DNA from: Lepas anatifera
Taxonomy: Eukaryota > Arthropoda > Thecostraca > Lepadidae
Reading direction: 5' to 3'
Assembly: GCA_034440635.1 (NCBI GenBank)
Contig: JAOTON010001911.1
Coordinates: forward strand, 1,362,001-1,426,000
Length of the DNA stretch: 64,000 nt
Below are positions 34,754-47,055 of the stretch, piece by piece. Below the pieces are notes generated by a model. It worked only from the letters and a program-made list of their open reading frames with translations. It did not search any database and was not told where the DNA came from. Position numbers and translations under genes: made by a program. The number at the start of each line of letters is the position of its first letter. The first letter of the stretch is position 1.

Positions 34754-36296
34754 TTATCCTTTGCCCTGGCCCCACCGGGGGCCATCGATGGCCCCCCTAA
34801 GGTTTTTCGGGATAACAGGCAAACGACCAGGCGCATCACCGCGGTTGAGGGCTCTACATCTCACCCCATTATTTTCCCATCATCCCTGATTTTTTTACTC
34901 CGGGTCACCCAAGGTCAGGTCACTAGGCGAGGTCAACCAGGTGACCTCACTTCAACTTCTCTGCTCTATAAAAGCTACACTTCTTAGTTGATCAATTTGA
35001 AACTTCCTACACTTCATGACCTCTCCAGGGTCTACACGACGTATTTCCGGGATTTTTCGATTTCGCGACCTGAGGTCAGGTCACGAGGTGACCTCACCCA
35101 TTGAAAAATCATGGGGAAAACCTGTCTTATGATCTTAAAGTCATAAACACGACTGCGAATGCTCACCGTGCTCAGAAAAAACATTCTTAGACACCTTCTC
35201 ACGGATCCCCGGGGCCATATTTTCTCTTCGACCTCTTCAAGATCATCCAAGGTCATCAGGGGTCAAAAACAGTATTTTGGCAATAACTTTTGACCTAGGG
35301 TGTTGTGGGAATGACCTAGGACCCTAAAAATATGATACAGATGACAGTAAAAGCGCTAAAAGACTGGCAGCCTAAAACGCCAAAGTCCAGAACCTAAAAC
35401 GTCTAAACCCTAAAAAGCCAAAAAGGCTACGTCAAGGTAAAGATAAGAAAACAAGCGTGGGATGAGATAAATGCAATTTTTCGGTCTTGGACCGTCGTCA
35501 GGCGAGGGGTGAAAGGTGGAGGTGGCTAGAGGCCTGAGTTAACCTTTAAAAAAAACTTTTTTCTTATCTTTACCTTGACGGAGCCTTTTGGGCTTTTTAG
35601 AGTTTATACGTTTTAGGTTCTGGATTTTGGCGTTTTTAGAACAGAAGGCAGAAGAGGCTGCCACGACAGAAAGGCTGCCAGTATTTTAGCGCTTTTACTG
35701 TCATCTGTATCATCTTTTTAGGGTCCTAGGTCGTTCCCACAACACTCTGCGGTTCATGGCACCCTATCTCCAGCAGGCCTTCCGAGAACTTATTAACTTT
35801 TGACCTAATCAAGCTAGAGCGCTGAATTAAACACCATCGTGTATGTCTCGTCACTAGCTTTAATTTGATATACAGTAAGGTCACTTTCTGACCTTTCGTG
35901 GCCTTAGGTCATATTAGGTCACGAGGTGACCTCTGGAGGTCACACCCCTGGCCGGAGGTCATGACGTTCCACATAGCGGATAAAGGTCTGGACTTTTCCT
36001 ATTAAATCCATTTTACCAGATCTCAATAGCTCTCATTGCATAAGAGTTATGCCCAGTTTGTTTAAGTATGGCATATTTTAGTGAAAATAGCCTATCGTGA
36101 CCTAACTTGACCTCTGGAGGCCAAATCATTGACCTGAGCGCTTAAACATACGAAGTAATTTGTTACTGAATTCATGCCAGCTTTATAATGCACTTTGCAG
36201 ATTTTCGCTAGCCCCATATTTTCGGAGTTCGAGGGGGCCATCGATGCCCCCCGTGGGGCGAAGATGGCGCCAGACTCCCGGTGGGGCGCGGTTTAA
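34754..36296. mobile_element. TTAA-family element, CCATCGATGG subfamily, unit A
   Basis: The left end is TTAT, CCTTTGCCCTGGCCCC, then GGGGGCCATCGATGGCCCCC (34777-34796). The right end is GGGGGCCATCGATGCCCCCC (36233-36252), GGGGCGAAGATGGCG, GGTGGGGCGCGG and TTAA (36293-36296). The interior is dense in GGTCA/TGACC words. It contains the nested foldback at 35299-35746. Confidence 0.75.
35299..35746. mobile_element. Nested foldback element, unit A
   Basis: The outer ends are GTGTTGTGGGAATGACCTAG and its inverse CTAGGTCGTTCCCACAACAC. Long arms (about 180 bp) contain GATACAGATGACAGTAAAAG, CAGAACCTAAAACGT and ACGTCAAGGTAAAGATAAG with their reverse complements. The loop near 35465-35550 is unique. 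Confidence 0.8.
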
Positions 36297-36924
36297 ATGG
36301 GTTGTCCCGTGAATGATTGACCAAATAAATGCATAAATGATAAATGAATACCGCGATCGAGATCACGAGAAGGTATCTACACCTATGACGTAACTTTTGT
36401 TTCGCAATACGCTACCATACACGAAATGTTGGCGTAGTACGCCACAGAATTCGCCCAGCTACGCTACGTTTTATTTCCAGAGCTATAGCTACGGAAAAAT
36501 AATTTTGTAACGTAGCGTAGCCCATCTCTGGTAACGGCAGTGACTTACGGCAGTGGCCAGGGGCGTAGGAACGGTTGAAAAGTGGGAGACCAGCCTTAGA
36601 GGGGCCCACCTCAAAGGAGGCCGCTACCCACAGGGCCATAATTATTGAACTGAGTTTTAAATAGCTCGTTTGGTGTCAATAAGGCTCACACGCCACAAGG
36701 TGGTCCATATATGAGAACTTGAAAAATACAATTTTGCCCCATGTTTCGAGATTCATTTCGATCTATTAGATAAAAGTAGATATCAAAAACAAAATATTTT
36801 TTGCCTTTCTTATTATACTTTTTTGGAATAAGAAATACATCTTTAACATCTTTTGGACGATTTAATTCTTTCTTTTTACCGAGAAGGCGTTTTTATATTC
36901 CCAGATGTTTAAGCCATTTTCATC

Positions 36925-36928
<4 letters not shown>

Positions 36929-36989
<61 letters not shown>

Positions 36990-36991
36990 TA

Positions 36992-37043
<52 letters not shown>
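36929..37043. repeat. (TA)n microsatellite, unit A
   Basis: About 115 bp of TA with short ATTATA interruptions. The unit B counterpart (46159-46177) is only about 20 bp. Confidence 0.95.
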
Positions 37044-37047
<4 letters not shown>

Positions 37048-37312
37048 TTAATTGTTAGAAATCTCGAAACAATACTTTGATACCAAATGGCCTCACTTGG
37101 CTATGTCTAATCAACTTTTGATTAATTATTTAATGATAAAAATGAGAATATTGATTTAGGTTATTACGAATCCCTTATTTAGAGCTTTGGATATTGATAT
37201 AGGTAAAGGTTGGTCATAATAAATCCGCCTAGCTGTATTTAAATGTCTAAAATGCGGAGCTCCAATATGGCCTCAAGTGCAATATACTTTGTGGCCAGCT
37301 TTGTGATGCTGA

Positions 37313-37640
37313 GAAGGTGGGGTCATGGTGGTATATTTTTAGCAGCCTTGCTTTCCACGCGGCCGACCCGGGTTTAAGGCCCGGCAGATTCCTTTGAGGA
37401 AGGAGATATTTGGCTTCCAAGAAACCCTTTCAACAAGGAAAGAGTTGGCAACGCCATATAACCCCGGCAGTTGGTGCGTTGATAAGCTCCAAAAATTATG
37501 CTTTGTTTACCCCCGACCAAAGCAGATTCAAGCCCCGCGGGTTCCCTCAGCGACGATCAATCTAGCTTCCGAGAAACCTTTTCAATAGGTAAAGAGTTAG
37601 CAACGCCATATAACCGTGGTAGTTGGTGCGTCGATAAGCC
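37313..37640 (+). mobile_element. SINE-like pair with shared tail, unit A
   Basis: A tRNA-like head (TGGTGGTATATTTTTAGCAG; box B-like GGGTTTAAGGCCCGG) is followed by GAGTTGGCAACGCCATATAA and GGCAGTTGGTGCGTTGATAA. A second tail copy follows at 37583-37640 (GAGTTAGCAACGCCATATAA, GTAGTTGGTGCGTCGATAAG). The tail words match the SINE at 33176-33358. Confidence 0.6.
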
Positions 37641-37776
37641 CCCTATTATTACGGCGAGGAGGTCCAGCCTGCTGTTGATCGTGGGCACCAGTTTCATGTG
37701 CCCGACCCTTTGCCGGATGAATCCTTCCCCCTCTTAGCATTACGGACTGAACTAGTTCCAGCTGTCACTTCCATTA

Positions 37777-38219
<443 letters not shown>

Positions 38220-38296
38220 ATGGCCTGTGTGTGGGCAGCAGGGAAAGTACTCTACCTCCATTTGCTTACCCATGCGCTTTGGTGACTTGCACTTGG

Positions 38297-39140
38297 TTAA
38301 CATGCGCATTGACCGGGGGGCGGGTACCCGCCCCCCTCAGGTTTTTGGAAATAGAAGTAAAACGGCGGTGCGTAGCGCCGCCGTACTTGGCATACCTTTT
38401 CCCTCAATATTTTTACAACTTCTGTGAAAATTTGAAAATCATCTCAGGTCAGGTCACCAGTACAGGTCAAGTGGCCTAACCCCAAAAAATGTTTAAGATA
38501 GCATAAGTCGAAGCAGGGTGAACCTATCCGATTGAAACTCATATCACATAATGGGCCTACTGAGTTCTTTAAAATATGTTCTGGTATTTTTTATATCGAT
38601 GACCTAAGGTCAGGTACGAGGGATGACCTCTCCATTGGAAATACATAGAAAAATAGTTTTTACTGAATAAATCACTAACAGATGGAGATAGAGCCTTTAT
38701 TTTAGCTGAATTAGACTCGTTTTGTCTTTGTGGTTCTAATGATATGCATTTTATATAATTTGACCTTGACCAGACCTCAGGTCAGCTCAAATCATTGATT
38801 TGACCTAGCAAGGTCAAATTATATATCATTCGATTCGGCTTGCTGCGAGGATTCATATAGTTTAAGTCGTTTTGCTCTATCTTTAATTTTTCAGATGTAA
38901 TGGCCGAAAAACTTAATTTACATGTTATCCCTATTACGGCATGTTTTGACCTCTCGTGACCTTAAATGTGACCTGACAAAAAAACGGTTCAAATACTTGC
39001 GATGGAGAAGTGGATGGGCTACCCAACGCCGTTTACCGTTTTTCGCTACCTTCCGTGGTTTTCGAGATCTTAGGGGGCGGGTACCCGCCCCCCCTCGTCA
39101 AAGCGAAGGTGGCTCAGACCCCCGTCAATGCGCGTGTTAA
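38297..39140 (-). mobile_element. Complete K-family TTAA element at the A/B junction
   Basis: TTAA at 38297-38300 and 39137-39140; ends CATGCGCATTGACCGGGGGG and CCCCGTCAATGCGCGTG; palindromes at 38315-38336 and 39073-39092; hairpin at 38362-38382. It lies in reverse orientation to the copy at 41978 and ends about 100 bp before the unit B boundary. Confidence 0.9.
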
Positions 39141-40415
39141 GCTGCAGGCCATGATAAAATCGGTTGAGGTGGAGCATGATCCGTAGCCTGAGAGAAGTGT
39201 TCTCAATTTCCTGCTCTCCTCTGACCAAAAAGTACAGCCCGTCCATCCATATTTCATACCCCTTCTATAACTAACCGGTTTCGACGCATCCTTCGTCATC
39301 ACCAGAGCACTCATGAGCGGTACAATGTGAAATACTGATGAAAACTACATACAGCCGCTTTATTGCCACCCAACGACGCCTGCGCTGGCCACCAGACCTG
39401 AACCAGCACGGTGTCTGTACAACACCCCGTCTGCTGTTGGTGTTGCTTTCCCAACGCCAATGACACTCAGAGCGTTGTCTGGAACACGTGTGACTCAGAC
39501 GAGGTCACATAAAAAGATAGCAAGGTATAAACAGGTGACGATGGCAAAAAGACAGACGTATTTTTCTGTTATCTTGCACCCATATTTATCCTCCCAAATA
39601 AGGCACACTTTGCACCCGGAAAATATCCCCTCCAATGTTGACCTGCCCATCCAACGACACAAAATGCCGGATTTGCCTCTACACATCATTTATTCAGGGA
39701 TTAATGACAGAGTAACGTATGTCTGATGCGTGTCTTCCAGACCTGTAGCAGCCTTTGGCGTCAAGTCATATTTATCGCGAGCACGTCTCTGTTTCGCTTG
39801 GGATATTGTATCCCTTTTCACCCCTCAAAGCGCTGCACACAGGACCCAAATTAATTCTGCTCAATATTGAAGTTCGTATATTAGAGTTCTAAGGGCCAGG
39901 AGTACTAAAATGTTCTTTCTTCACGCATGAGGTCTAAACTTGGTGCCACGGAAAAAGTTTCAGTTAGTGAGAAGCTGGCACTTCTGTGAGCATGAGATAA
40001 ACGTCAATGATACTTGTGACTGATCGAGTTCTAAACTCTCCGCGCTCCACTTCAGTGGCTTGTTTTTCAAGGCCGATATATCCAACAAAAAGGCTTATGA
40101 AATTGATTGTGTTATATTTTTCTTGATTATACGCTGTGGGTTTGAATTATCATAAATCGTAAGACAAGGTCTTGCTGGAATGTAGGCAGCACCTTGTCTC
40201 TAGGTGCTGCCGGCACTCTAACACCTAAAGACAATACGTACTGCTTAATTAACGGCATTGTCTTCGCCAGTTCCGGCAACCGGACGTGTAAGACTTTCTT
40301 CGAGGTCAAAGAGCGCTATTGGTCGGTTTCCGGAGGCACTGATCTTCATTAGCAGCTGCGACGATGTACTGTTGAGCTGTTGAAGCCGTGGTTGGTCTCG
40401 TCCCGGAGAAGTTCT

Positions 40416-40970
40416 TTATTGTTTAAATCCTACGGGCACACAAGTAGGACGACCGTTCTGGTTGATACATTTTGCCGTAAATCCACAATTGAATCCGTCG
40501 CAGGTATGGTCCACGGTTCCTCCTCCTTTCTTTGCGCATGCCGCGGCGCAGAACGATGGGCAGGAATCCTGGCCACAGCAATCTAGGCAGTTGGCACGCC
40601 CTGTGGTCCTGGGTATAGCTGGATGGGAATCGGGCGGCGTTAGAATCATTTGGTGGACACAACCAGAGCATCAGTGCATCACAAGAAAGAACAATCATTA
40701 TAATATGTATTCATGACTGCGTTAAATTTAACAAACTTTAATTTAAAACAAAGTGTAAGCATCGTTTTTTAACCAAAACAGAATTTCCTTAAACGGGTAA
40801 AACGCCCCAACATTATTTTTTTACATACATTCATCACTGATGACCTGGAAAATACGTGAAGCCTAGCAATCCTGCCCCGACGTCAACTTACTTCCCTGTG
40901 AAGCGGCTAGATGAAGCAGAGCCAAGAAAGCCATCACGGCCATCACCAGAACCACGCTCGTTCTTGACAT
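40416..40970 (-). CDS. Secreted ten-cysteine peptide, copy B
   Basis: Exon 1 (40970-40892) encodes the same signal peptide as copy A apart from one residue (LHLA versus LHLT). Exon 2 (40618-40416) encodes the mature peptide, 93 residues in all. Relative to A it has a longer N-terminal stretch before the first cysteine (TIPRTTGRAN) and an identical cysteine framework, ending PVGFKQ. Donor, acceptor and stop with overlapping AATAAA are conserved. Intron and 3' flank are nearly identical to A although the coding part of exon 2 is not. Function unknown. Confidence 0.85.
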
Positions 40971-41056
40971 GTTGCAGTTTTGTCTGCAGCTAGATGACGG
41001 TGCGTGTTGCCAGTCCGAAGTCCTGTCTCTTGTGGCAGGCATGAGCTGAGCATCAG

Positions 41057-41065
41057 CTTATATAT
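41057..41065 (-). promoter_or_regulatory. TATA box of peptide gene B
   Basis: ATATATAAG on the minus strand, 87 bp upstream of the ATG, as in copies A and C. Confidence 0.75.
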
Positions 41066-41413
41066 GCTGCAGGCATTTCCACCTTGCTTTTTCAAGGACG
41101 AGAGTGCAGGGTGGCTGCGTCATCGCGGATTTTTAGAGCTGGAAAGGATTTCCAATGGTGATTTTATGCCGGGAGGGAGAACAGGTGGACCTCATGGACT
41201 TGGAAGCGCTACCTATCAATCTCGCCCAGAGAACTCTCCCCGACTGGTGTCGGGCAGTGATGGCAGTGTCGGGCAGTGATGGCCAAAGATGGCCTACGCT
41301 ACGTTACATTACCTAATTACGCTATGTTACGGCTCGATTTTGAGCAAACTACGCTACGGAATTACGTTACGTTATATTTCATCGACTGCGGAATTAAGGG
41401 ACTTTAGCTATGA

Positions 41414-41596
41414 ATAATAATTGTTATGGTTTAACGACGCACCAACTGCCAGGGTCATACGGCGTCGCCAACTCTCACCCTGTTAGAAGGGATTTGGGGA
41501 TCAGATCGACTTATTCAGAGGCTCCACCGGGACTTGAACCCGGGACCAGTGGCTTAGAAGACAAGGGTGCTATCCACTAAGCCACCTCATCCCCCA
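41414..41596 (-). mobile_element. tRNA-derived SINE in unit B
   Basis: The paralogue of the unit A SINE with the same 15-bp target duplication (41399-41413 and 41597-41611). It was therefore inserted before the segmental duplication. Confidence 0.85.
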
Positions 41597-41667
41597 GGAC
41601 TTTAGCTATGACTACACAGTAAAAATGTATCGTACTATATCAGCATTTTGTTCACACATTCATACTT

Positions 41668-43080
41668 TTACCCTTGTCCCAGTGGGAGGTGTTTGAACAC
41701 CTCCCTCGGGTTTTACAAACAGCAGGAAGAAACGGCGGCGCGAAGCAACGCCGTACTTGGCACACCTTATTCTTGATCAATTTCGCAGCTTTCTCCAAAA
41801 TTTTAAGGTTGGGTCATCTCAGGTCAGGTCACGGGTACAGGTTAAGAGACTTCACCTCCAAAAATGTTTAAGGTGTCATAAGTAAGAAATGTTGAATCTC
41901 TCCGACCGAAACTGATACCACATAACGGGCCTTTTGAGTGCTACAACATATCTTGCGGAATTTTTCATATCCATGACTTAACACGCGCATTGACGGGGGT
42001 CTGAGCCACCTTCGCATTGACGGGGGGCGGGTACCCGCCCCCCTAAGATCTCGAGAACCACGGTAGGTAGCGAAAAACGGTAAACGGCGTTGGGCTGCCC
42101 ATCCACTTCTCCATCGAAAACATTTGAACCATTTTTTTGTCAGGTCACATTTAAGGTCACGAGAGGTCAAAACATGCCCGTCATAGGGATAACATGTAAA
42201 TTCAGTTTTTCGGCCATTAAATCTGAACAAGCAAAGATAGAGCAAAACGACTTAAACTATATGAATCCTCTTAGCAAGCCGGATCGAATGATATATAATT
42301 TGACCTTGCTAGGTCAAATCAAGGATTTGACCTGACCTGAGGTCAGGTCAGGGTCAAATTATATAAAATGCATATCATTAGAACCGCAAAGCCCAGGCGA
42401 GTCTAATGCAGCTAAAATAAATGCTCTATCACCATCCGTTACTGAGTTATTCCGTAAAAAACAATTTTTCCCATGTATTTCCAATGGAGAGGTCATGCCT
42501 CGTACCTGACCTTAGGTCATCGATATCAAAAATACCGGAACATATTTTAGAGAACTCGGTGGGGCCATTATGTGATATGAGTTTCAATCGGATAAGTTCA
42601 CCCTGCTCCGACTTATGCTATCTTAAACTTTTTTTGAGGTCGGGTCACTTGACCTGTAATGGTGACCTGACCTGAGATGACCTAACCTTAAAATTTTCAC
42701 AGAAGTTGTAAAAATGATGAGGGAAAAGGTATACCAAGTACGGCGGCGCTACGCGCCGCCGTTTTTCTGCTGTCTCCGAAAAACCCGAGGGGGCGGGTAC
42801 CCGCCCCCCGTCAATGCGCGTGTTAAAGCCAGGTACAGAACATGTCTTCTCCGTTTGAAATGCATGGAGAAAACTGAAATTGGATTGTATTTTATGAACA
42901 TAAAGCTGAGAATACCTTTATATTCCACAAATCGTACTATCCTGGACTCCTTTCTAGGTTACTGTTGTAATGGTTTACTTGTGACCTCTGAGAGGTCATC
43001 TGGGCTACTTAAGCAGTTTTCAGAGTTGGGTTAATAATCTTGCAGGAAATGATGATAAACTTTTTATTTTGATACCATTA
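41668..43080 (-). mobile_element. Same truncated TTAA-family element in unit B, split by a K insertion
   Basis: Matches 33430-34010 but is interrupted at 41978-42826 by a complete K element. Homology resumes with AAAGCCAGGTACAGAACATG directly after the second TTAA. Confidence 0.75.
41978..42826 (+). mobile_element. Complete K-family TTAA element (reference copy)
   Basis: TTAA (41978-41981), then CACGCGCATTGACGGGGG, the palindrome centred on GCGGGTACCCGC (42022-42043), an AGGTCA-rich interior with TGACCTGACCTGAGGTCAGG, a CGGCGGCGC hairpin (42741-42761), a second GGGGGCGGGTACCCGCCCCC (42789-42808), GTCAATGCGCGTG and TTAA (42823-42826). The interior is 841 bp with no transposase. Unit A has the same flank with one TTAA at 33741-33744. 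Confidence 0.92.
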
Positions 43081-44377
43081 AAGAATTATAAATCGAAGTC
43101 AACCAACCTCTACTTTTACTAGCCAAAAATATGTCCGTGATTTACAATATCTGCCAAAAGGTTCCAATCTTAATTAACAGCGATTGGATGCATTTGTCGT
43201 TAAATTTTAAGTTTGTAATTTTAGTAATGGTTTGGTTGTTACTTTTTCAAATATTATCACTTCTATTTCAAATTTTGAATGAAACCAAATCGTTAACTAG
43301 AACCCTTTGTAATAATATAATATAGTAATCTAGTAATAATATCCTTTGATAATATCCTTAGTAATATAAATAATTTCGTAACGTAGCATCCGGACACAAT
43401 CACCATCACTATCATACTGCGACCTGCTCAGACACTTCAACCTCGTTTTACTTCGAGGGCGAAGTACACAACACGATCTCATATTCATTTGCAGTATTTT
43501 CAGAGGTAGGATACACTCAGCGTTTTACTTCCATCATCTTACCTGTGCACCCCAGCGCGGGCTTTTAGACATTAGACACTTCTACACATTTCAAATCCAC
43601 GGGTGAACACCATTAAGGAAGGGCTGTTTGTGTAGCTTCCTTGGGTGGTAAATGCTTTTGTTCAACAACGCCCGGGAACTGACATGTTTTACGTCGCCCT
43701 GTGCTCGTATCGCCAAAGTGTCATATCTAATGTGTTTTCGTTGTAGCGGCTTAAGATGTGAGATGCCCAGATGTGTTTTCACTGTCTTTTGTATTGTCTT
43801 AATCGAAGATTTATTTTATTTTAGAACGCTGACTTTACCTTTGCCCTGGCCCCACCGGGGTCATCGATGGCCCCCCTAAGGTTTTTCGGGGTAACAGGAA
43901 ATCGACCAGGCGCAGCACCGCGGTTGAGGGCCCTATATCTCACCCCATTATTTTCCCATCATCCCTGATTTTTTTACTCCGGGTCACCCAAGGTCAGGTC
44001 ACTAGGCGAGGTCAACCAGGTGACCTCACTTCAACTTCTCTGCTCTATAAAAGCTACACTTCTTAGTTGATCAATTTGAAACTTCCTACACTTCATGACC
44101 TCTCCAGGGTCTAAACGCCGTATTTCCGGGAAATTTTTCGATTTCGCGACCTGAGGTCAGGTCACGAGGTGACCTCACCCATTGAAAAATCATGGGGAAA
44201 GCTGCCTTATGATCTAAAAGTCATAAACACGATTGCGAATGCTCAGCATGCTCAGAAAAAAACATTCTTAGACATCTTTTCACCGATCCCCGGGGCCATA
44301 TTTTCTCTTCGACCTCTTCAAGGTCATCCAAGGTCATCAGGGGTCAAAAACAGTATATTGGCAATAACTTTTGACCT

Positions 44378-44815
44378 AGGGTGTTGTAGGAATGACCTAG
44401 GACCCTAAAAATATGACACAGATGACAGTAAAAGCGCTAAAAGACTGGCAGCCTAAAACGCCAAAGTCCAGAACCTAAAACGTCTAAACCCTAAAAAGCC
44501 AAAAAAGGCTACGTCAAGGTAAAGATAAAAAAACAAGCGTGGGATGAGGTAAATGCAATTTTTCGGTCTTGGACCGTCGTCAGGCGAGGGGTGAAAGGTG
44601 GAGGTGGCTAGAGGTATGAGTTAACCAAAAAAAACATTTTCTTATCTTTACCTTGACGGAGCCTTTTTGGGCTTTTTAGAGTTTAGACGTTTTAGGTTCT
44701 GGATTTTGGCGTTAGGCAGAAGAGGCTGCCACGACAGAAGGGCTGCCAGTCTTTAAGCGCTTTTACTGTCATCTGTATCATCTTTTAGGGTCCTAGGTCA
44801 TTCCCACAACACTCT
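44378..44815. mobile_element. Nested foldback element, unit B
   Basis: The paralogue of 35299-35746. The right arm lacks about 15 bp (TTTTTAGAACAGAA region) relative to unit A. Confidence 0.8.
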
Positions 44816-45185
44816 GCGGTTTATAGAACCCTATCTCCAGCAGGCCTTCCGAGATCTTATTAACTTTTGACCTAATCAAGCTAGAGCGCTGAATTACACA
44901 CCATCGTGTATGTCTCGTCACTAGCTTTAATTTGATATACAATAAGGTCACTTTTTGCCCTTTCGTGGCCTTAGGTCATATTAGGTCCCGAGGTGACCTC
45001 TGGAGGTCACACTACTGGCCGGAGGTCATGACGTTCCTCATAGCGGAAAAAGGTCTGGACTTTTCCTATCAAATCCATTTTACCAGATCTCAATAGCTCT
45101 CATTGCATAAGAGTTATGCCCAGTTTGCTTAAGTATGGCATTAAGTATGGCATTAAGTATGGCATTAAGTATGGCCCAGTTTGCA

Positions 45186-45418
45186 TTAAGTAAGTAGGGT
45201 TCCATAAGCCGCAGAGTGTTGTGGGAATGACCTAGAACCCTAAAAAGATGATACAGATGACAGTAAAAGCGCTAAAAGATTGGCAGCCTTTCTGTCGTGG
45301 CAGCCTCTTCTGCCTTCTGTTCTAAAAACGCCAAAATCCAGAACCTAAAACGTCTAAACTCTAAAAAAGCCCAAAAAGGCTCCGTCAAGGTAAAGATAAG
45401 AAAAAGTTTTTTCACGCG
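45186..45418. repeat. Inverted partial copy of the nested foldback, only in unit B
   Basis: Begins AGAGTGTTGTGGGAATGACC and runs through GATACAGATGACAGTAAAAG to AAGGTAAAGATAAG, the reverse complement of the right half of the foldback (compare 35560-35750 and 44640-44835). It replaces about 105 bp found at 36074-36178 in unit A and is preceded by a GCATTAAGTATG tandem triplication. Confidence 0.85.
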
Positions 45419-46439
45419 AGCTTTATAATGCACTTTGCAGATTTTCGCTAACCCCATAATTTCGGAGTTCGAGGGGGCCATCGATGCCCCCCCGTGGGGC
45501 GAAGGTGGCGCCAGACCCCCGGTGGGGCGCGGTTTAAATGGGTTGTCCCGTGAATAATTGACCAAATAAATGCATAAATGATAAATGAATACCGCGATCG
45601 AGATCACGAGAAGGTATATATACCTATGACGTAACTTTTGTTTCGCAATAAGCTACCATACACGAAATGTTGGCGTAGTACGCCACAGAATTCGCCCAGC
45701 TACGCTACGTTTTATTTCCAGAGCTATAGCTACGGAAAAATAATTTCGTAACGTAGCGTAGGCCATCTCTGGTAACGGCAGTGACTTACGGCAGTGGCCA
45801 GGGACGTAGGAACGGTTGAAAAGTGGGAGACCAGCCTTAGAGGGGCCCACCTCAAAGGAGGCCGCTACCCACAGGGCCATAATTATTGAACAGTTTTAAA
45901 TAGCTCGTTTGGTGTCAATAAGGCTCGCACGCCACAAGGTTGTCCATATATGAAAACTTGAAAAATACAATTTTGCCCCATGTTTCGAGATTCATTTCGA
46001 TCTATTAGATTAAAGTAGATATCAAAAACAAAATATTTTTTGCCTTTCTTATTCTACCTTTTTGGAATAAATAATACATCTTTAACATCTTTTGGACGAT
46101 TTAATTCTTTTTTACCGAGAAGGCGTTTTTATATTCCCAGCTGTTTAAGCCCCTTTCATCATATATATATATATATAAATTTAATTGTTAGAAAACTCAA
46201 AACAATACTTTGATACCAAATGACCTCACTTGGTTATGCCTAATCTACTTTTGATTACTTATTTAATGATAAAAATGAGAATATTGATTTAGGCTATTAA
46301 GAATCCCTTATTTAGAGCTTTAGATATTGATATAGGTAAAGGTTGGTCATAATAAATCCGCCTAGCTGTATTTAAATACCTAAAATTCGGAGCTCCAATA
46401 TTACTCCAAGTGCAATATACATTGTGGCCAGCTTTGAGA

Positions 46440-46770
46440 TGCTGAGAAGGTGGGGTCATGGTGGTATATTTTTTAGCAACCTTGCTTTCCACGCGGCCTA
46501 CCCGGGTTTAAGGCCCGGCAGATTCCTTGAGGAAGGAGATATTTGGCTTCCAAGAAACCCTTCCAACAAAGAAAGAGCTGGCAACGCCATATAACCCCGG
46601 CAGTTGGTGCGTTGATAAGCTCCAAAAATTATGCTTTGTTTACCCCCGACCAAAGCAGATTCAAGCCCCGCGGGTTCCCTCAGCGACGATCAATCTAGCT
46701 TCCGAGAAACCTTTTCAATAGGTAAAGAGTTAGCAACGCCATATAACCGTGGTAGTTGGTGCGTCGATAA
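46440..46770 (+). mobile_element. SINE-like pair with shared tail, unit B
   Basis: The paralogue of 37313-37640, with the same two tail copies and only scattered substitutions. Confidence 0.6.
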
Positions 46771-46910
46771 GCCCTCTGTTATTACGGCGAGGAGGTCCAG
46801 CCTGCTGTTGATCCTGGGCACCAGTTTCATGTGCCCGACCCTTTGCCGGATGAATCCTTCCCCCTCTTAGCATTACGGACTGAACTAGCTCCAGCTGTCA
46901 CTTCAATTAT

Positions 46911-46978
46911 CTCTCTCTCTCTCGCTCTCGCTCTCTCTTTCTCTTTCTCTTCTTCTTTCTCTTTCTCTCTCTCTCTCT
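46911..46978. repeat. (CT)n microsatellite, unit B
   Basis: About 68 bp of CT/TTCT at the position of the 440-bp tract of unit A. Confidence 0.95.
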
Positions 46979-47055
46979 GGCCTGTGTGTGTGGGCAGCAG
47001 GGGAAATACTCTACCTCCATTTGCTTACCCATGCGCTTTGGTGACTTGCACTTGG

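Larger units (their letters stand above)
33046..36530. mobile_element. hAT-type composite insertion in unit A
   Basis: Ends are CAAAGATGGCCTACACTACG on the left and, read inward from the right, CAGAGATGGGCTACGCTACG. They are flanked by the diverged 8-bp duplications GTGATGGC (33038-33045) and GTAACGGC (36531-36538). Unit C has a single GTGATGTC with the same outer flanks, so it is the empty site. The interior is mostly other elements (a SINE, two TTAA-family elements, a foldback). No transposase frame was seen. Confidence 0.75.
43831..45537. mobile_element. TTAA-family element, CCATCGATGG subfamily, unit B
   Basis: The paralogue of 34754-36296. The left palindrome is GGGGTCATCGATGGCCCCCC, the right one GGGGGCCATCGATGCCCCCC, and TTAA is at 45534-45537. 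It carries the extra inverted segment at 45186-45418. Confidence 0.75.
41284..45771. mobile_element. hAT-type composite insertion in unit B
   Basis: Same ends and same 8-bp duplications as in A (GTGATGGC 41276-41283, GTAACGGC 45772-45779). It is about 1 kb longer because it additionally contains the K element (41978-42826) and an inverted-copy rearrangement. Confidence 0.75.

Noticed and set aside
36412..36639. Open frame repeated at 45653-45880
   Set aside because: Its conservation is explained by the segmental duplication; the frame crosses the right end of the hAT-type insertion and is not a gene.
36801..37058. Open frame ending in Ile/Tyr repeats
   Set aside because: It runs through the TA microsatellite; the paralogous locus in unit B is not open in the same way.
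38362..38382. CGGCGGCGC hairpins as transcription terminators
   Set aside because: This is a eukaryotic genome and the hairpins are a fixed internal part of every TTAA-family element.
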